A DNA stretch of 64,000 bases from Eutreptiella sp. 'Long Island Sound 2002' (lineage: Eukaryota; Euglenozoa; Euglenophyceae; Eutreptiales; Eutreptiaceae), in assembly GCA_964036045.1 (NCBI GenBank), contig OZ038385.1, positions 40,973,737 through 41,037,736 of the forward strand. Direction: 5' to 3'. Positions 20,786 through 31,400 of the stretch are shown here, in pieces; positions within the stretch are counted from its first letter, which is position 1; every line of letters begins with the position of its first letter. The notes under the pieces are model-generated. The model ran no database searches, was not told the origin of the DNA, and was given only the letters and a program-made list of their open reading frames with translations. Position numbers and translations under genes: made by a program.

Positions 20786-21147
20786 ACCCATAGCCCAAAC
20801 TCTAGCCCCCTGAGCATCCCACCCTTTGGGGCCAGACGGACGATCCTGGCATCCCACCCATGTGCAACCAGCACACAGCACCCAAATCTGTACCCGGACC
20901 TAAAGCCCATAACATGGTCCATACCAAGGCCCAAACCAAAACCTGTACCCGAATCTGCACACATGCTTCACAAAGTTCATCAGCAGCACCATGGCAGGGC
21001 ACGCATAAATGGTGGGTGGTTGGCAGCGGTGGGTGGCTCCGGGTTTGCATGGGTCAGTGGGTACCACAGGCATCCTGAGTTTCATGAGGCCTTAACCAAG
21101 AAAGCAGGGAGGAAAATAGGGAGCAATGAGCAATCTTGACAAGCGTG

Positions 21148-23920
21148 TTATCCAGCACTGATAGGATCGGGTGCTCTGCCGCTGAAGGAGCCCTGCAGTG
21201 ACAGTTGATCTAAAAACACTTCTGGGACAAAGGAGGGAGATAGCGGGAAAGGGAACCTGTAGTATCTGAAGCAAATCGGGATCCTCCTGCACTGGGGACG
21301 TCCAAATGGGGTTGGAGAGTATGGTGGCCATCTTGGCCATGGCGGCTTGCAAGTTTTCGTTGCTGGTACTGGTAATCTCCAGGTACTCTTTGTTGGCACC
21401 TGTGCGATGGGGTGAGGAGGGAGGGACGCGGATGCAGGCGAATGGAGGCGCAAGAAGAGAAGAGTAGTGGACCACAAGACAGACCCGCAGTGTTTTGTGC
21501 ACCAGAAAAAACTGTTTGCCAAACAAGGCGGTTGGGCCCCATGAATGTGCACTCATGGGTGGCCGCCTTGTGTGGTGAAAGCCCGTCCCTCCGTCACCCA
21601 CTTGGTCACAAGATGGTGTGGCACTAGGCCGAATTGGCTGCTGGCAGTCAGCGCTGAACACAGAGCAGGCCACCACCAAGAACGTGGAAGCCTTTGCAAG
21701 TAAAACCCTTGACCAAGGAGGCGATTTTCATTTGCCTGTGGAGCCGCGCCTTAGCCAGAATGACAGCTTTACGGGCAATGGAGGGCGCCATCGACTTTTT
21801 AGGACACGGTGGGCATTAGCGGACCAACTGTCTACCCAGTTATACCACAGCGATGGATCTGGTAAGGGGCAGGGGGCTACTGGATGCTGGTAGGTGACAC
21901 CCTTTAAGAGAAGGGCAAATTCGGGCTGAGTGATCAAGCGCCCCTCACACCAATCCGTCACTGTACCAAATCTCTCCCATTTCATTGGTGTTTCATAGAC
22001 AACACTGAGGAGACCTTCAATGAACATAAGGAGGGCGGGAGACACAGGGGAATGGTCAAACAACCCAAATATGGCTATTTACACATTCTTAACATACCCG
22101 TCCATGAGGACAACCAGCATAGCAGACTTTTTGGGTAGGTTGGGGCACGGATGCAAGGGCAAGCACCCATCAGGGTGGCGTGTCACAGCCAACATAACAG
22201 CACAAGGGTCGAGGAGTGTGAGATACTCAGAAAGAAATGCTTGTTCTCTTTGTGGGGATGTCAACACAGTATGACCGAATCGTCCCTGGAGGTGAGAGTC
22301 CCACGCGCCCAATGCCTACATTTCAACATTGCAGCTAGCAATAGAGATTCACACACCCTAAACCCCAGTGTTTTATTGCTTTGTTGGAACCACCCTTTCG
22401 TCCCGTAGGTTGCTGGGAAAATGAGGGAGGGGCCTGGCTTGAAGGATACGTATAGAATGCGTGAAAAGGGTGGATGGTGGGAAAGGTGATTTGAAGGGGG
22501 TCTTGTGGGGACTCTGTTCCTCCTCCTCTCATCTCCCGCCATCCAGGATGGAAGAAAAAGGGTTTTGGAACAATCAAGTCTTGCTAGAAAAGAGAATCTA
22601 AACCACAAAGGGACTCCACCCCTTCATCCCAATGAAAACGCTCAAAGAAACAAAACCAAGGCGATCAACCTCGCCAACAATAAATACTCCCTCCCGCATG
22701 ACAATGGACAGTGGTCTTGTAATTTTTTGACCCGAGCCCAAGGGCTTGGGTCTTATAAAGTGGTCTTTTTGCAAGTGGTCTTTTTGGATTCGGAGCACAT
22801 TGTGCCGGTTTTGGTGACACCACTTTTGTCAATTTTCATTTTGCAACCGAAAAAAACCTTTTGGGGGGCAATGACATCATTATTATGTCATCACACAATC
22901 ACATAATCAATCAACATATTGATCCATGAAGAAGTGTCTCTTGATATTCATTTGTCCGTTGTGTTTGATATGCCCCCACAGAAGTCGTGCAACAGCACCG
23001 GCATCTGAGAATGGTAGGCCCTGCAGCCATTGAGCACCCCCTAGGCCCTCGACAAGCTGCGGTCCACATCCATCCTCATCTGCCTCGTATCCGTTGCACC
23101 TTTGCGCATATGCGCATGTGTCATGTATTCATGTGTAATTACTCTCGTTCCGCACGCATCTTTTGGTGCCAACTTGGCATGTCTCATGACACAATCCCAT
23201 CAATCAAAGAATCCAATGAATGTTTTTTGTCATATTTGGGGTGGGCTTGAGGTTGAGGACACTTCTGCTTCATTCCCTGGGTGCTTTCTTATCTTGTGAA
23301 ATGGAACAAAGGCCATGGGAGACAAACAAATTGTGTTAAGATTGGAAAGCCATTGCGTGCACACCAATTCGGAGAATAACCTGGGGTTTGTTTGATTTGA
23401 GGGACCTCACACCCGCATGCAGCCCAATGTGATGTGACCCTTTTTCGGAGGGCTGTGGGGGACTGAGGTACCAAAAAAATCCTGAACACAATCGTGACAT
23501 CGTGATGCAGTACATTGTCTTGGCGCAGTAGGAAGCTTGAGCAAGCACGACAAGTAACAGTGCACGAAAAACAGCTGCTCACAATTGTCCTTGTGGGTGA
23601 TTCAATTTCCACGACATAATTTTTTCTTGGAGGTCACATATGGGCGCAGTGTGATGTGCCACCCCCCTACTGTGAAAAAAGGCCCACATGGTAAGCAAAA
23701 TGGTGCCAAGAAGAAGCCATCACCTCCTTTGGGTTAGATATTCTAGAGCACGTGTACCGAATCCGTCCAAATTGTACTCGTCGCACATCGCCTTTGCATT
23801 GAGGGCCACGATGCGCTCCACAAAGGCGAACTTGGAGATATGCGGGGTTTGCGAGTTGTCGTACAATAGATCGGGGTGGATAGTCAATTTCGCCATCGGA
23901 ACTCTCGTAGTAATTGCCAT
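21148..23920 (-). CDS. unidentified spliced gene, at least six exons
   Basis: Six segments join with consistent phases and GT-AG borders. They are 23920-23724 (Met start, KFAFVERIVALNAKAMCDEY, donor GTGATG), 22247-22098 (FLSEYLTLLDPCAVMLAVT, donor GTATGT), 22004-21901 (VVYETPMKWERFGTVTDW, donor GTGTCA), 21858-21808 (DPSLWYNWVDSWSANAH, donor GTGTCC), 21399-21257 (NKEYLEITSTSNENLQAAMA, donor GTTCCC) and 21192-21148 (GSFSGRAPDPISAG, TAA stop). Leftover bases pair correctly at every junction, which is hard to obtain by chance. The model predicts about 229 residues, more if exons hide in the 1.5 kb between the first two segments. The protein is rich in Trp and helices. I do not recognise the family and see no signal peptide or clear membrane segment. 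Confidence 0.6.
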
Positions 23921-24110
23921 GACTTTGCTCAACAAACAAAAGAAAAATTCCAAGATGCAATTTTTTCGAAAGCTCTGGGGTCTTAATTCTTTAAATGCAT
24001 TGAAACAAAACAATAGTGTGATGTCATCAACGTCACCGGTCATGACTCCTTGTGGTTGGTGCAAAGGAGCTAACGACACAGAAGCGGTGTTACCCAATCC
24101 GCCTCACTGA

Positions 24111-25260
24111 GGGGGGCCATAGCATTATTACGGCCTTCATTGCCAGGCACGAACACTCTGGCTAGATGAAGACTTGTTGACCTGATCCGCCGTGGATTAG
24201 GGTGGTGGATATCCCCCCAGCCCATCCCAAAATGGATCATCGATCTGCAACCCAAGGGAAACCCCCCGTCCCCAGCCTAGAAAAATGAATCAGAACCCAA
24301 ACATTGTCGTACATCGTCGTACAAGAGCACGCTCAGCAACTCCTTAGCCAACAAACAATATTGCTCATGAAGTTGATTTTGAAATTGATGACGGGTTACT
24401 AGAATCGTAAAGAGGTACTTGGCTTTTTCGGATTGATTTTTGGACTTTCTTTGTCAGCAGTCCGAGGTTTATAAATGAAAATCGGTTACTAAAATTGTTT
24501 ACAAGTGTCGCCCGTTTTTGAAGATAACGAAAAAGCCGGTACGGACCCTTACTGTATGTTCCTCAAGGGCATCCGTCGTCGTAGGACCCTCGAGTTGGCG
24601 GTCATGAGAAGGCACCTTAGTTGCGGTTCTTAGGTTCTTCATCCAAAACACAATGCACTTGGTAATGCTTGTTTGATTGCTCCATACACCAATGCTAGTC
24701 ATATTGGAGTTTTAGTGCACAAAGGGGTCATGTTGACACACTTTCTACGGCAACATGCATCATTGGGAGTGCAAATACCCGAAATGGGTTTGGATGGATC
24801 GGACTGGATCATGATAGTGCAAAGCCCCCCAACTCCTCGCACCCTCTGACCACTCCCTACTTCTTTGAATCAAAGCAAAATTTGTTAACGTTGTGAAAGC
24901 TCAATTCAAGTGACAAACTACTCAAATGTGTAAGGGATATGAGTGTCACGGCATCACTAAACAAGAATGAGCAAACTTTGCACACTTTTGGTGAGAATTG
25001 TAAGATGTCGCGGTGTCCACCGCATTCATTCCACGCACGTTATTGCATGGACACGAGCCTCATTTCCACCTCAATAAGTGATTGCGTGTTTTTGAACACC
25101 TCAATGGAGAAGAAAGTATGTAGAAGTGGCAAGAGGTGAATGCATTGACATTTTGAGAGGGAAGATTTGTGGCCGATGGGCGTTCAATGTAGGAAACCTT
25201 GCTGCGTTCAAACGTTCGAGCATCATGGACACACACACACGCCATTCGCAATCAAGTGCA
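24111..25260. other. no supported gene
   Basis: Only short open frames on both strands (for example 24499-24702 minus and 25101-25484 minus) and no recognisable motif or repeat array. Confidence 0.35.
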
Positions 25261-25271
25261 CATGATGCATC

Positions 25272-25308
25272 GTTCCGTCCTCCGTTCCTTTTGTGAAACA
25301 CGCTAGAA
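25272..25308. repeat. single fragment resembling the 122 bp satellite
   Basis: TCCTCCGTTCCTTTTGTGAA followed by ACACGC matches the recurrent CCTCCGTTCGTTTTGTGAAACACGC block of the array at 42122-43932 with one difference. It stands alone here, 16.8 kb from the array, directly beside the Helitron-like end at 25309. Confidence 0.6.
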
Positions 25309-25351
25309 CTAGCCAGGAAATACAGCATACTGTAGAATTTAATCGAAATAC
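25309..25351 (-). mobile_element. candidate Helitron 3' terminus (second family)
   Basis: On the minus strand a TACAG-TATG-CTGTA hairpin (25334-25321) is followed by TTTCCTGG and CTAG at 25312-25309, and the next base is T. This is the layout of a Helitron 3' end (hairpin, about ten bases, CTRR, then T of the AT target). The stem is only 5 bp, so the case is weaker than at 25840 and 27543. The 23 bp at 25329-25351 recur exactly in inverted orientation at 41450-41472. Confidence 0.4.
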
Positions 25352-25502
25352 GGAATATTAATGGCGCCGGGGGGGCTTTCCTCTTTTCCGTTTCTGTATT
25401 TTTTAATAATGTAGCCTGGACCGGGTGGATGTATTCTGTATTTTGCATGTATGCAGGACATCTAGGGAGGATGTATTTTGACACCTACTTCCAAAATTTG
25501 CG

Positions 25503-25521
25503 CCGCCGCCTTCGGCGGCGG
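25503..25521. other. GC-rich perfect hairpin
   Basis: CCGCCGCC and GGCGGCGG flank a TTC loop. It resembles the terminal hairpins nearby but no CTRR follows at the right distance on either strand. Confidence 0.6.
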
Positions 25522-25839
25522 GAGAGGTCTACTCAATACACAAAAGCAAAGGAAAGCATTGCAAAGCAAACAACACGAAGCGTAGGCAACCAAACCAGTG
25601 ATGTACCAATGGTGTAAGAGTCTTAAGACCTTGGAGGAGGACGCGTGGTGCGACCACTACGAGTGGTGGTGGGTTGGAAGCAGCTAGCGAGATGGGAGGG
25701 CAACTGATTCTCATCATCACTACTATCCTCTCCCACATCCTCCTCCTCTGCAGCCATCTCAGCCATCAATCAGCCCATGCAGGATCATCCTCTTCGTCAT
25801 CATCCTCATCACAAGAATAATCTACCGTGTTAAAAAAAA

Positions 25840-25896
25840 CTAGCCTTAAGCCCGCGCAAATGCGCGGGTAGCCTTCAGCCCGCGCAAATGCGCGGG
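25840..25896 (-). mobile_element. Helitron 3' terminus, duplicated hairpin
   Basis: On the minus strand the hairpin CCCGCGCATTTGCGCGGG is followed by CTTAAGG and CTAG (25843-25840), and the next base is T. The 28 bp ending in this hairpin is present twice in tandem (25841-25868 and 25869-25896, one difference), so the terminus itself has been duplicated. The stem is nearly the same as that of the autonomous Helitron end at 27543, which suggests that a non-autonomous element of the same family ends here. The matching 5' end may be at 27542. Confidence 0.7.
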
Positions 25897-26006
25897 TAGA
25901 AAATTTGGTGCTAGCATCCAATTTTTTCTGATAGATGTAGATTCCTTGCCCGCGCTACGCGCGGCAAAACTTGAGCCAAGCCTTGAGGTATTTCCAGAAA
26001 ATGTAG

Positions 26007-26330
26007 ACGGGCGTAGACAGCATATTTTATCCCACCATACACCTGCAGCACACACATGTCCGGCAAAAAAAAACACTTTCTAAGTGTATATTTTATATCG
26101 GCATACACTCGTACTGCTGCGGTTAGCACCTGTGAGGATACACTTTCTGGGCGTCTATTTTATTTTGGTATACACTCGGAGTACACACATGTTTGCTGCC
26201 AAAACGATACACTTTCTAAGGGCCTATTGTATTTCGGTATACACCTGCAGTACACACATGTCCGCTGCACCAAAATACTCAATGCAGTTCGGGTGTATAC
26301 CGAAATAAAATAGACACTCAGAAAGTGTAC
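26007..26330. repeat. ~68 bp repeats with one inverted copy
   Basis: ACACTTTCT - TCTATTTTATTTCGGTATACAC - ACACACATGT units start at 26073, 26140 and 26209, with a weaker unit before 26073. An inverted copy follows at 26290-26330. The inverted pair would fold back on itself. It lies inside the possible non-autonomous Helitron 27542-25840. Confidence 0.8.
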
Positions 26331-26623
26331 CCTTGCAGCCCGCCCTCCGTCCGGGGGTCTCCCACCCGAGTAGGGTCCAAGTAAAGTAGGCTTAACCAAG
26401 GGCCTGAGGAGAAGTGCATACCCAAGCCCAGGAAGTGCCCCGCAAGAAGTGCACCAATTCCTGATTAGTCAACCCTGCAAGAAGTATGCCATACCTGGAT
26501 TATGCAACTGCTTGTGAGATGTGTGCGGCTACATGTGCCACTTTCTCAACAAAGCCGCACACGGCTACGGCCAGGTTGGCCCTGGTGTTTTGGGAACATA
26601 GAGCAATGTGAGGTCCAACCTCT

Positions 26624-26648
26624 TTTTTTTTTTTTTTTTTTTTTTTTT
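26624..26648 (-). other. poly(A) tract (T25 on plus strand)
   Basis: 25 T on the plus strand, 13 bp after the stop codon of the minus-strand ORF at 26662-27108. In that ORF's orientation this is a genomic poly(A) tail, the usual mark of a reverse-transcribed copy. Confidence 0.8.
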
Positions 26649-26661
26649 GGTTAGAGTTGGG

Positions 26662-27108
26662 TTAGCGTTCCTTACGTTTAGGGGTCTTGCGCGCCTTGAG
26701 GAGCTTCCGAACCCTCTGCTTTGCGGTTAAGGGTCGTGGTCCTCGAGGTTCAGCCTTTGTTAGGCGCCGCGGGGGAGGGGGGTCTCGGGCTTGGGCCTCA
26801 CGAAGAGCTTGGCGGCATGCACCAGCCTTGGCCAACTTTTCGCCATCGAAGGTCTTGGGGTTGGTGGGAAGTGCTGCAAGGGCCCGAAGAGGTGCCCCTG
26901 ATGCCGGGGATGGTAACTGAGGTGCCGGGGAGGGCGGAGATGGGGACTGGGGTGCCGGGGACAGCGACTGAGTTGGCCTAGAGATGTCTAATGGCAAGCG
27001 CATGGGATGCCACAGAACCTCCTTTGGCCTCCATTCCCATGGGTGGGTGAATGGATCCACCTCGCAGTAGGGGCTACAGCTAAAGGGGTCGAAGCTAGTT
27101 GCAGACAT
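26662..27108 (-). CDS. short Pro-rich basic ORF with poly(A) tail
   Basis: 148 codons, intronless, minus strand. The first 50 residues are acidic-aromatic (FDPFSCSPYCEVDPFTHPWE and onwards). The middle is Ser/Pro/Ala-rich. The last 50 are strongly basic with QALREAQARDPPPPRRLTK and end KLLKARKTPKRKER. The stop is followed by 13 bp and then 25 A. I do not recognise it. A basic low-complexity protein followed by a poly(A) tract fits either the end of a LINE-like element (for example part of an ORF1) or a retrocopy of a host mRNA. No reverse transcriptase is nearby and no target-site duplication was found. It lies inside the interval that may be a non-autonomous Helitron. Confidence 0.45.
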   Translation of the reverse strand: MSATSFDPFSCSPYCEVDPFTHPWEWRPKEVLWHPMRLPLDISRPTQSLSPAPQSPSPPSPAPQLPSPASGAPLRALAALPTNPKTFDGEKLAKAGACRQALREAQARDPPPPRRLTKAEPRGPRPLTAKQRVRKLLKARKTPKRKER

Positions 27109-27498
27109 GAGAACCTACACAGAGCAATGGGTGCACCAGACAGGGGGGAATTGCACCAGTGATGTAATGAACAGGAAGTTCGCTTTAAACCTTGGGGGAA
27201 GTGCAAAAATGGACTGACAAACATGCCGTATGGTGCAGCACCGGCGCTGGCGCTGGCGATAACATTGACGGATAGCGGTAACGGGTGGTTCTGGCAGTAG
27301 TTACAAGCGGTTGGCGCTAGCGTTAGGCAACTGAACAGCCAGAATCGGCGAGGATGCAACCGTACTGCACACCAATCGATGCGCCTTAAAAATGCGCATA
27401 CATCTGTGTAATTAGAAAAAAAAATGCCGCCTTGTAGCATAAATTCTTTTCTGCGATGCGCACACGCGCGCTGCCGCCAGGCCTGCGCCTGGACACAA

Positions 27499-27520
27499 CG
27501 ACGACGACGACGACGACGAC
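27499..27520. repeat. (CGA)n microsatellite
   Basis: Seven CGA units just beyond the Helitron 3' end. Confidence 0.9.
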
Positions 27521-27542
27521 CAGTCTGGAAATAATAGAAAGA

Positions 27543-27576
27543 CTAGTGTAAATGCCCGCGCTTGAAGCGCGGGCCG
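27543..27576 (-). mobile_element. 3' terminus of the autonomous Helitron
   Basis: Reading the minus strand, a perfect palindrome of GCCCGCGCTT and AAGCGCGGGC around one base (27574-27554) is followed by ATTTACA and CTAG (27546-27543), and the next base is T (27542). Hairpin, short spacer, CTRR and a T at the target are the defining 3' features of Helitrons. The terminus lies 890 bp past the stop codon of the Rep/helicase gene in the same orientation. Confidence 0.85.
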
Positions 27577-28431
27577 TACCGACAGCAGGGCAGCTATACT
27601 CTTGAAGTTGGCCCCTTGGAGGAATCCGTAACTTTCGTTGAATGGAGTGTTGCAAATGGATTTTTACCACGTTGCAAAATGTAACATCTATTAGCTGGAC
27701 AAAACACTTCTAATGGGCATTATCTCTTTTGCGGTAAAGTATTCGGTGTTTGTATGTTTGTAGTGTTGTAGCTAACGAATTCTGAAAAAAAAGTAATGAG
27801 GAGGACAGTTTCAAGGCACCACGTAACGCCGCTTGGTTAATTTGTACTTGGAAGTTGTCGAGGGTTTGAAAATTGAGCGGCTTATAGTAGCAAGCCATTG
27901 CTCTTTGGGAGAACCCAAAAAGAATTATGACCAACTTCCTTACCCGAAGGGAATGAAGATGTTTACCAGACACAATGTGGCAAATAATTGCATTTGAAAA
28001 TTGTTTTGCTATTTAATGGGACGAAACATATTTTCAGGCAAATAGACCCTTGACAATATTCACTTTAGAGACAAGTTCACCCACACTCCAACAGGAATGC
28101 CATCGGACAATAGCTACATGAAAGGTGAATCTCGCATCATACAAGGTTCAAAGTCTTTTCCTACTTGCTCGCGTCACCCCAAGCACATGTTCCTACAATG
28201 ACACGGCTTGTACGGCATAATGTACATTGTCAGCGGCTGCGCCGTTGGCGATAGAGGTTGACTTGGCACCAAAGTTGCAATTAGGGTTAGGGCAAGGGTC
28301 AAGGTGAGGGTTGGTTTCAAATATATGTCGAAAACGGTTGGTTTCAGATGTAAATGGAACGTGAACAAGACACACGCCGGTGTCGAGTTGAGCCACACGT
28401 CATCCAGCAAGGCAATGGACGACGGGCGAAA

Positions 28432-31400
28432 TCAAGAAAAAATTTCAGACCATACAATGTTCGGAGTGTTTGCTTCCTTAGTTACATCCCCCCAAGCGCG
28501 TTCCCCTAAAATGACGCGAACGCCACGGCGTGAGGTAACCCGGGAAAAGCCAACATATAGCTGTCCATGGGCAAAAACAGGATTTTCCAAGAGCAACCCC
28601 AACCTTTCAAACGACTGCCCTTGGGAACGATTAATCGTCAAGGCGAAAGCCAGCTTTATTGGAAATTGTCGCCTAATAAATCTGATCGACAACATTTCAG
28701 AATCACCACACGTCAAATTGATGCGTGGAATAAGCACAACGTTTCCTTTTCGGGTACCTGAAACAATTTCTGCTTGGATGTTGAAATCCAGGCACTTTGT
28801 TACCAACAAGCGTGTTCCATTCATCAAGCCTTCCGTACGGTTGAGATTGCGCAGTAGAATGATAGGGGCCCCGACCTTAAGCTTGAGCTCGTGACGTGCC
28901 ATGCCCGGAGGCTCAAGCTTGTTCAAGAGTTCCGGAGGATACGTAGCTGCATCTTCTTGGCAATCGGCAGCAAAATAGTCCGCACTGACATAAAGAAACT
29001 CCTCTCTTGGCAAGCTCTGCAGGGCCGCTTCATTGATAGCATTGGTTTCTTGATTTCGCGGTGCCAAGATACAACCAGACATAAATTCCTCCTTGCTCAT
29101 GGTTGGAAAGGCGTGGTTTACCAGTGGCCAGGGGTCATCGCTTGGGATCAACATGTCTTCCGGTGTGGGCAACGGATTGTCAATGGTGTCCTCCCCAACG
29201 GATAGCAACCAGCGTGCAAACTCACGGGTCTCGTCATCGTCAACTTGAGAAGTGCCTTGCACCCGAATATTGGTCGTCAATTCGAGTGTTTTGAAATAGG
29301 GCCAGAGGTACGATTTCTTGAGAGTAGCTGCTATCACGGCCGCTCGAGAGCCACGAGGTACAACAGGCAAAATTTGCCTCCAATCCCCCGTCATGACGAC
29401 GGTCTTGCCCCCGAAGGGAACAAGTCGCAGTGCTTCATTAGTTGCACCCATGATATCTTTCAGCAATTCATCCAATACGCGGAAGCAATCGTTGTCTGCC
29501 ATGGGAGCCTCATCCCACACAATGAGTTGGCACTCACGAAGTTCCGCGGCACGCTTGCTTTCCACAGGAATGGATGATGTTCCGCCCTTTTGCGGCGAAA
29601 TACCAAAAGCTGAGTGCGCAGTTGAACCATCATCCAAAAGAAGAGAAGCGATGCCACTTGAGGCAACCGCAATCGCCCGTCGTCCCTGACTACGTACATA
29701 GGCCAACATCAAATTGTTCACGTAAGTCTTTCCGCAGCCACCGCAACTCAAAATAAAGAAGCACTTTGCGTCGTTGTTTTCCAAATGTGTACTCGCAGTG
29801 ACCTGGTCGTAGATGTTGCGTTGCTGCTCTGTCAAGGTTGGCACACCATCCTCAACGACACGTCGCAAGTGTGCAACATCATACCCCTCATCCTGACCGC
29901 TAGGCTCATCGGACGTTGCACTGGGCACCGGAAACGGCATAGAAGGAAACGAGCGAAGAGAAAGTCCTTGCTTTTGTAGCATGCTCTCGACCCGCAATAG
30001 GGCTTCATTCACAATCTCGGCATGCGTTGGCTCATTTTTTGTGCCAGGATGTGTACGTTGCCAATTCCAACGAATGTCGCTGATGAACTCTTCCTCGTAC
30101 TTTAACCACAGCTTGTAGGGATCTTTTGGGGAGTTGTACTCCAAGATGGTGCAAAAAAGAAGTCGTAGTCGGCCGGATTTGTAGTACATTTTGGCCTCGT
30201 TCAGGCATTGTTCCCACTCCGTGTCATCTTCTAGAAGGCCGCGATGTACGCATGCCTCTTGAAAAGTGGCACATAGGTTGCCGTTCACGGTACGCAAATC
30301 TTGGAAAGAGGTTGCACCAGCAACATGGTGTAACAATAGTCGGAGAAAGTATACTTCGCCCGCATTCGGGAGCACAAAGTACATGCGACCAATTACCGTG
30401 TTCAGTCCTCTCTTCCGAATTTTCCATTCTTTGGTCTTTGCATCATACGTGAACCGCTCGGCATAGTCGGTGTAGAGCAAGTGCTTACCGAAAGCATGAT
30501 CCGGCTTGGCGTTCGACTTCAACCAAGCGGTCAGTGGTGTGTCGGGGGGTCCATCTCTAACGATGTTAGTAAGATGTTGTTGGTCGTGCCATCGAACGTG
30601 CTGCTGGTTTTCTAAGTGAACTGGTAGCCGCAATACCGGGGGAAATTGCTCATGTAGGTCAAATGCCAATAGTCTCCACACTCCTTCAGATGTACAAATG
30701 TACCGGCCCTCCACGAACTCCACAACTTCGGTGACTTGATCGTCTCGTAGGGTGGCGTCGCCCCGGTCAAACCCCTTGTAAATATACTCGTGCAAGTATT
30801 TGATAGCCGCAAGTGAGGCACAGTACTCCACGTTGATGTGGCAAGCATATTTTCTGGCCAACACACGCACATGTGGAACCACCCAACGATTATCAAGTTC
30901 ATGCCCCCTGCATGTTATAGTGCGGCCGTTGTTGCGACGGCGATAAAGAGGATATCCATTCTCGCTGCTCGTGGTCATATCTTGGAATTCCTTCGGGTAC
31001 CGATTTTTACAACGTCCATCCTTCATGCATGCGCAGTTTGGGTCGAGGGAACCGCATGGACCGTGCATGTAGCATTTTGCAATAATCTCGTACAGCTCCG
31101 GGTCCTCATCCTTGTTTGGAATCTCGGCACAAATGACGGAATCATAATCCTCAGGTGTGAGCAATTTGTAGCCGGCGGCAAAGATAACCAGGATATGTGC
31201 ATGTGGTAGCCCACGTTTTTGAAATTCGATGACATACATGTGGCCGACTGTGCGACCAAGACAGCCATCCCTCAAAAGGTCTTCCAACAAAGATTGCAGC
31301 TTCAGTTTGAAAACGCGGGTAATCAAATCAGGAGGATCATTTGGTTTTTGTCCTGGCAGTAGAACGGCCTCCACCTCCGGCCAATTGGGATTGGCTGTCA

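Noticed and set aside
28281-28296. Telomere-like TTAGGGTTAGGG
   Set aside because: Only about two units; no array, so no telomere or interstitial telomere claim.
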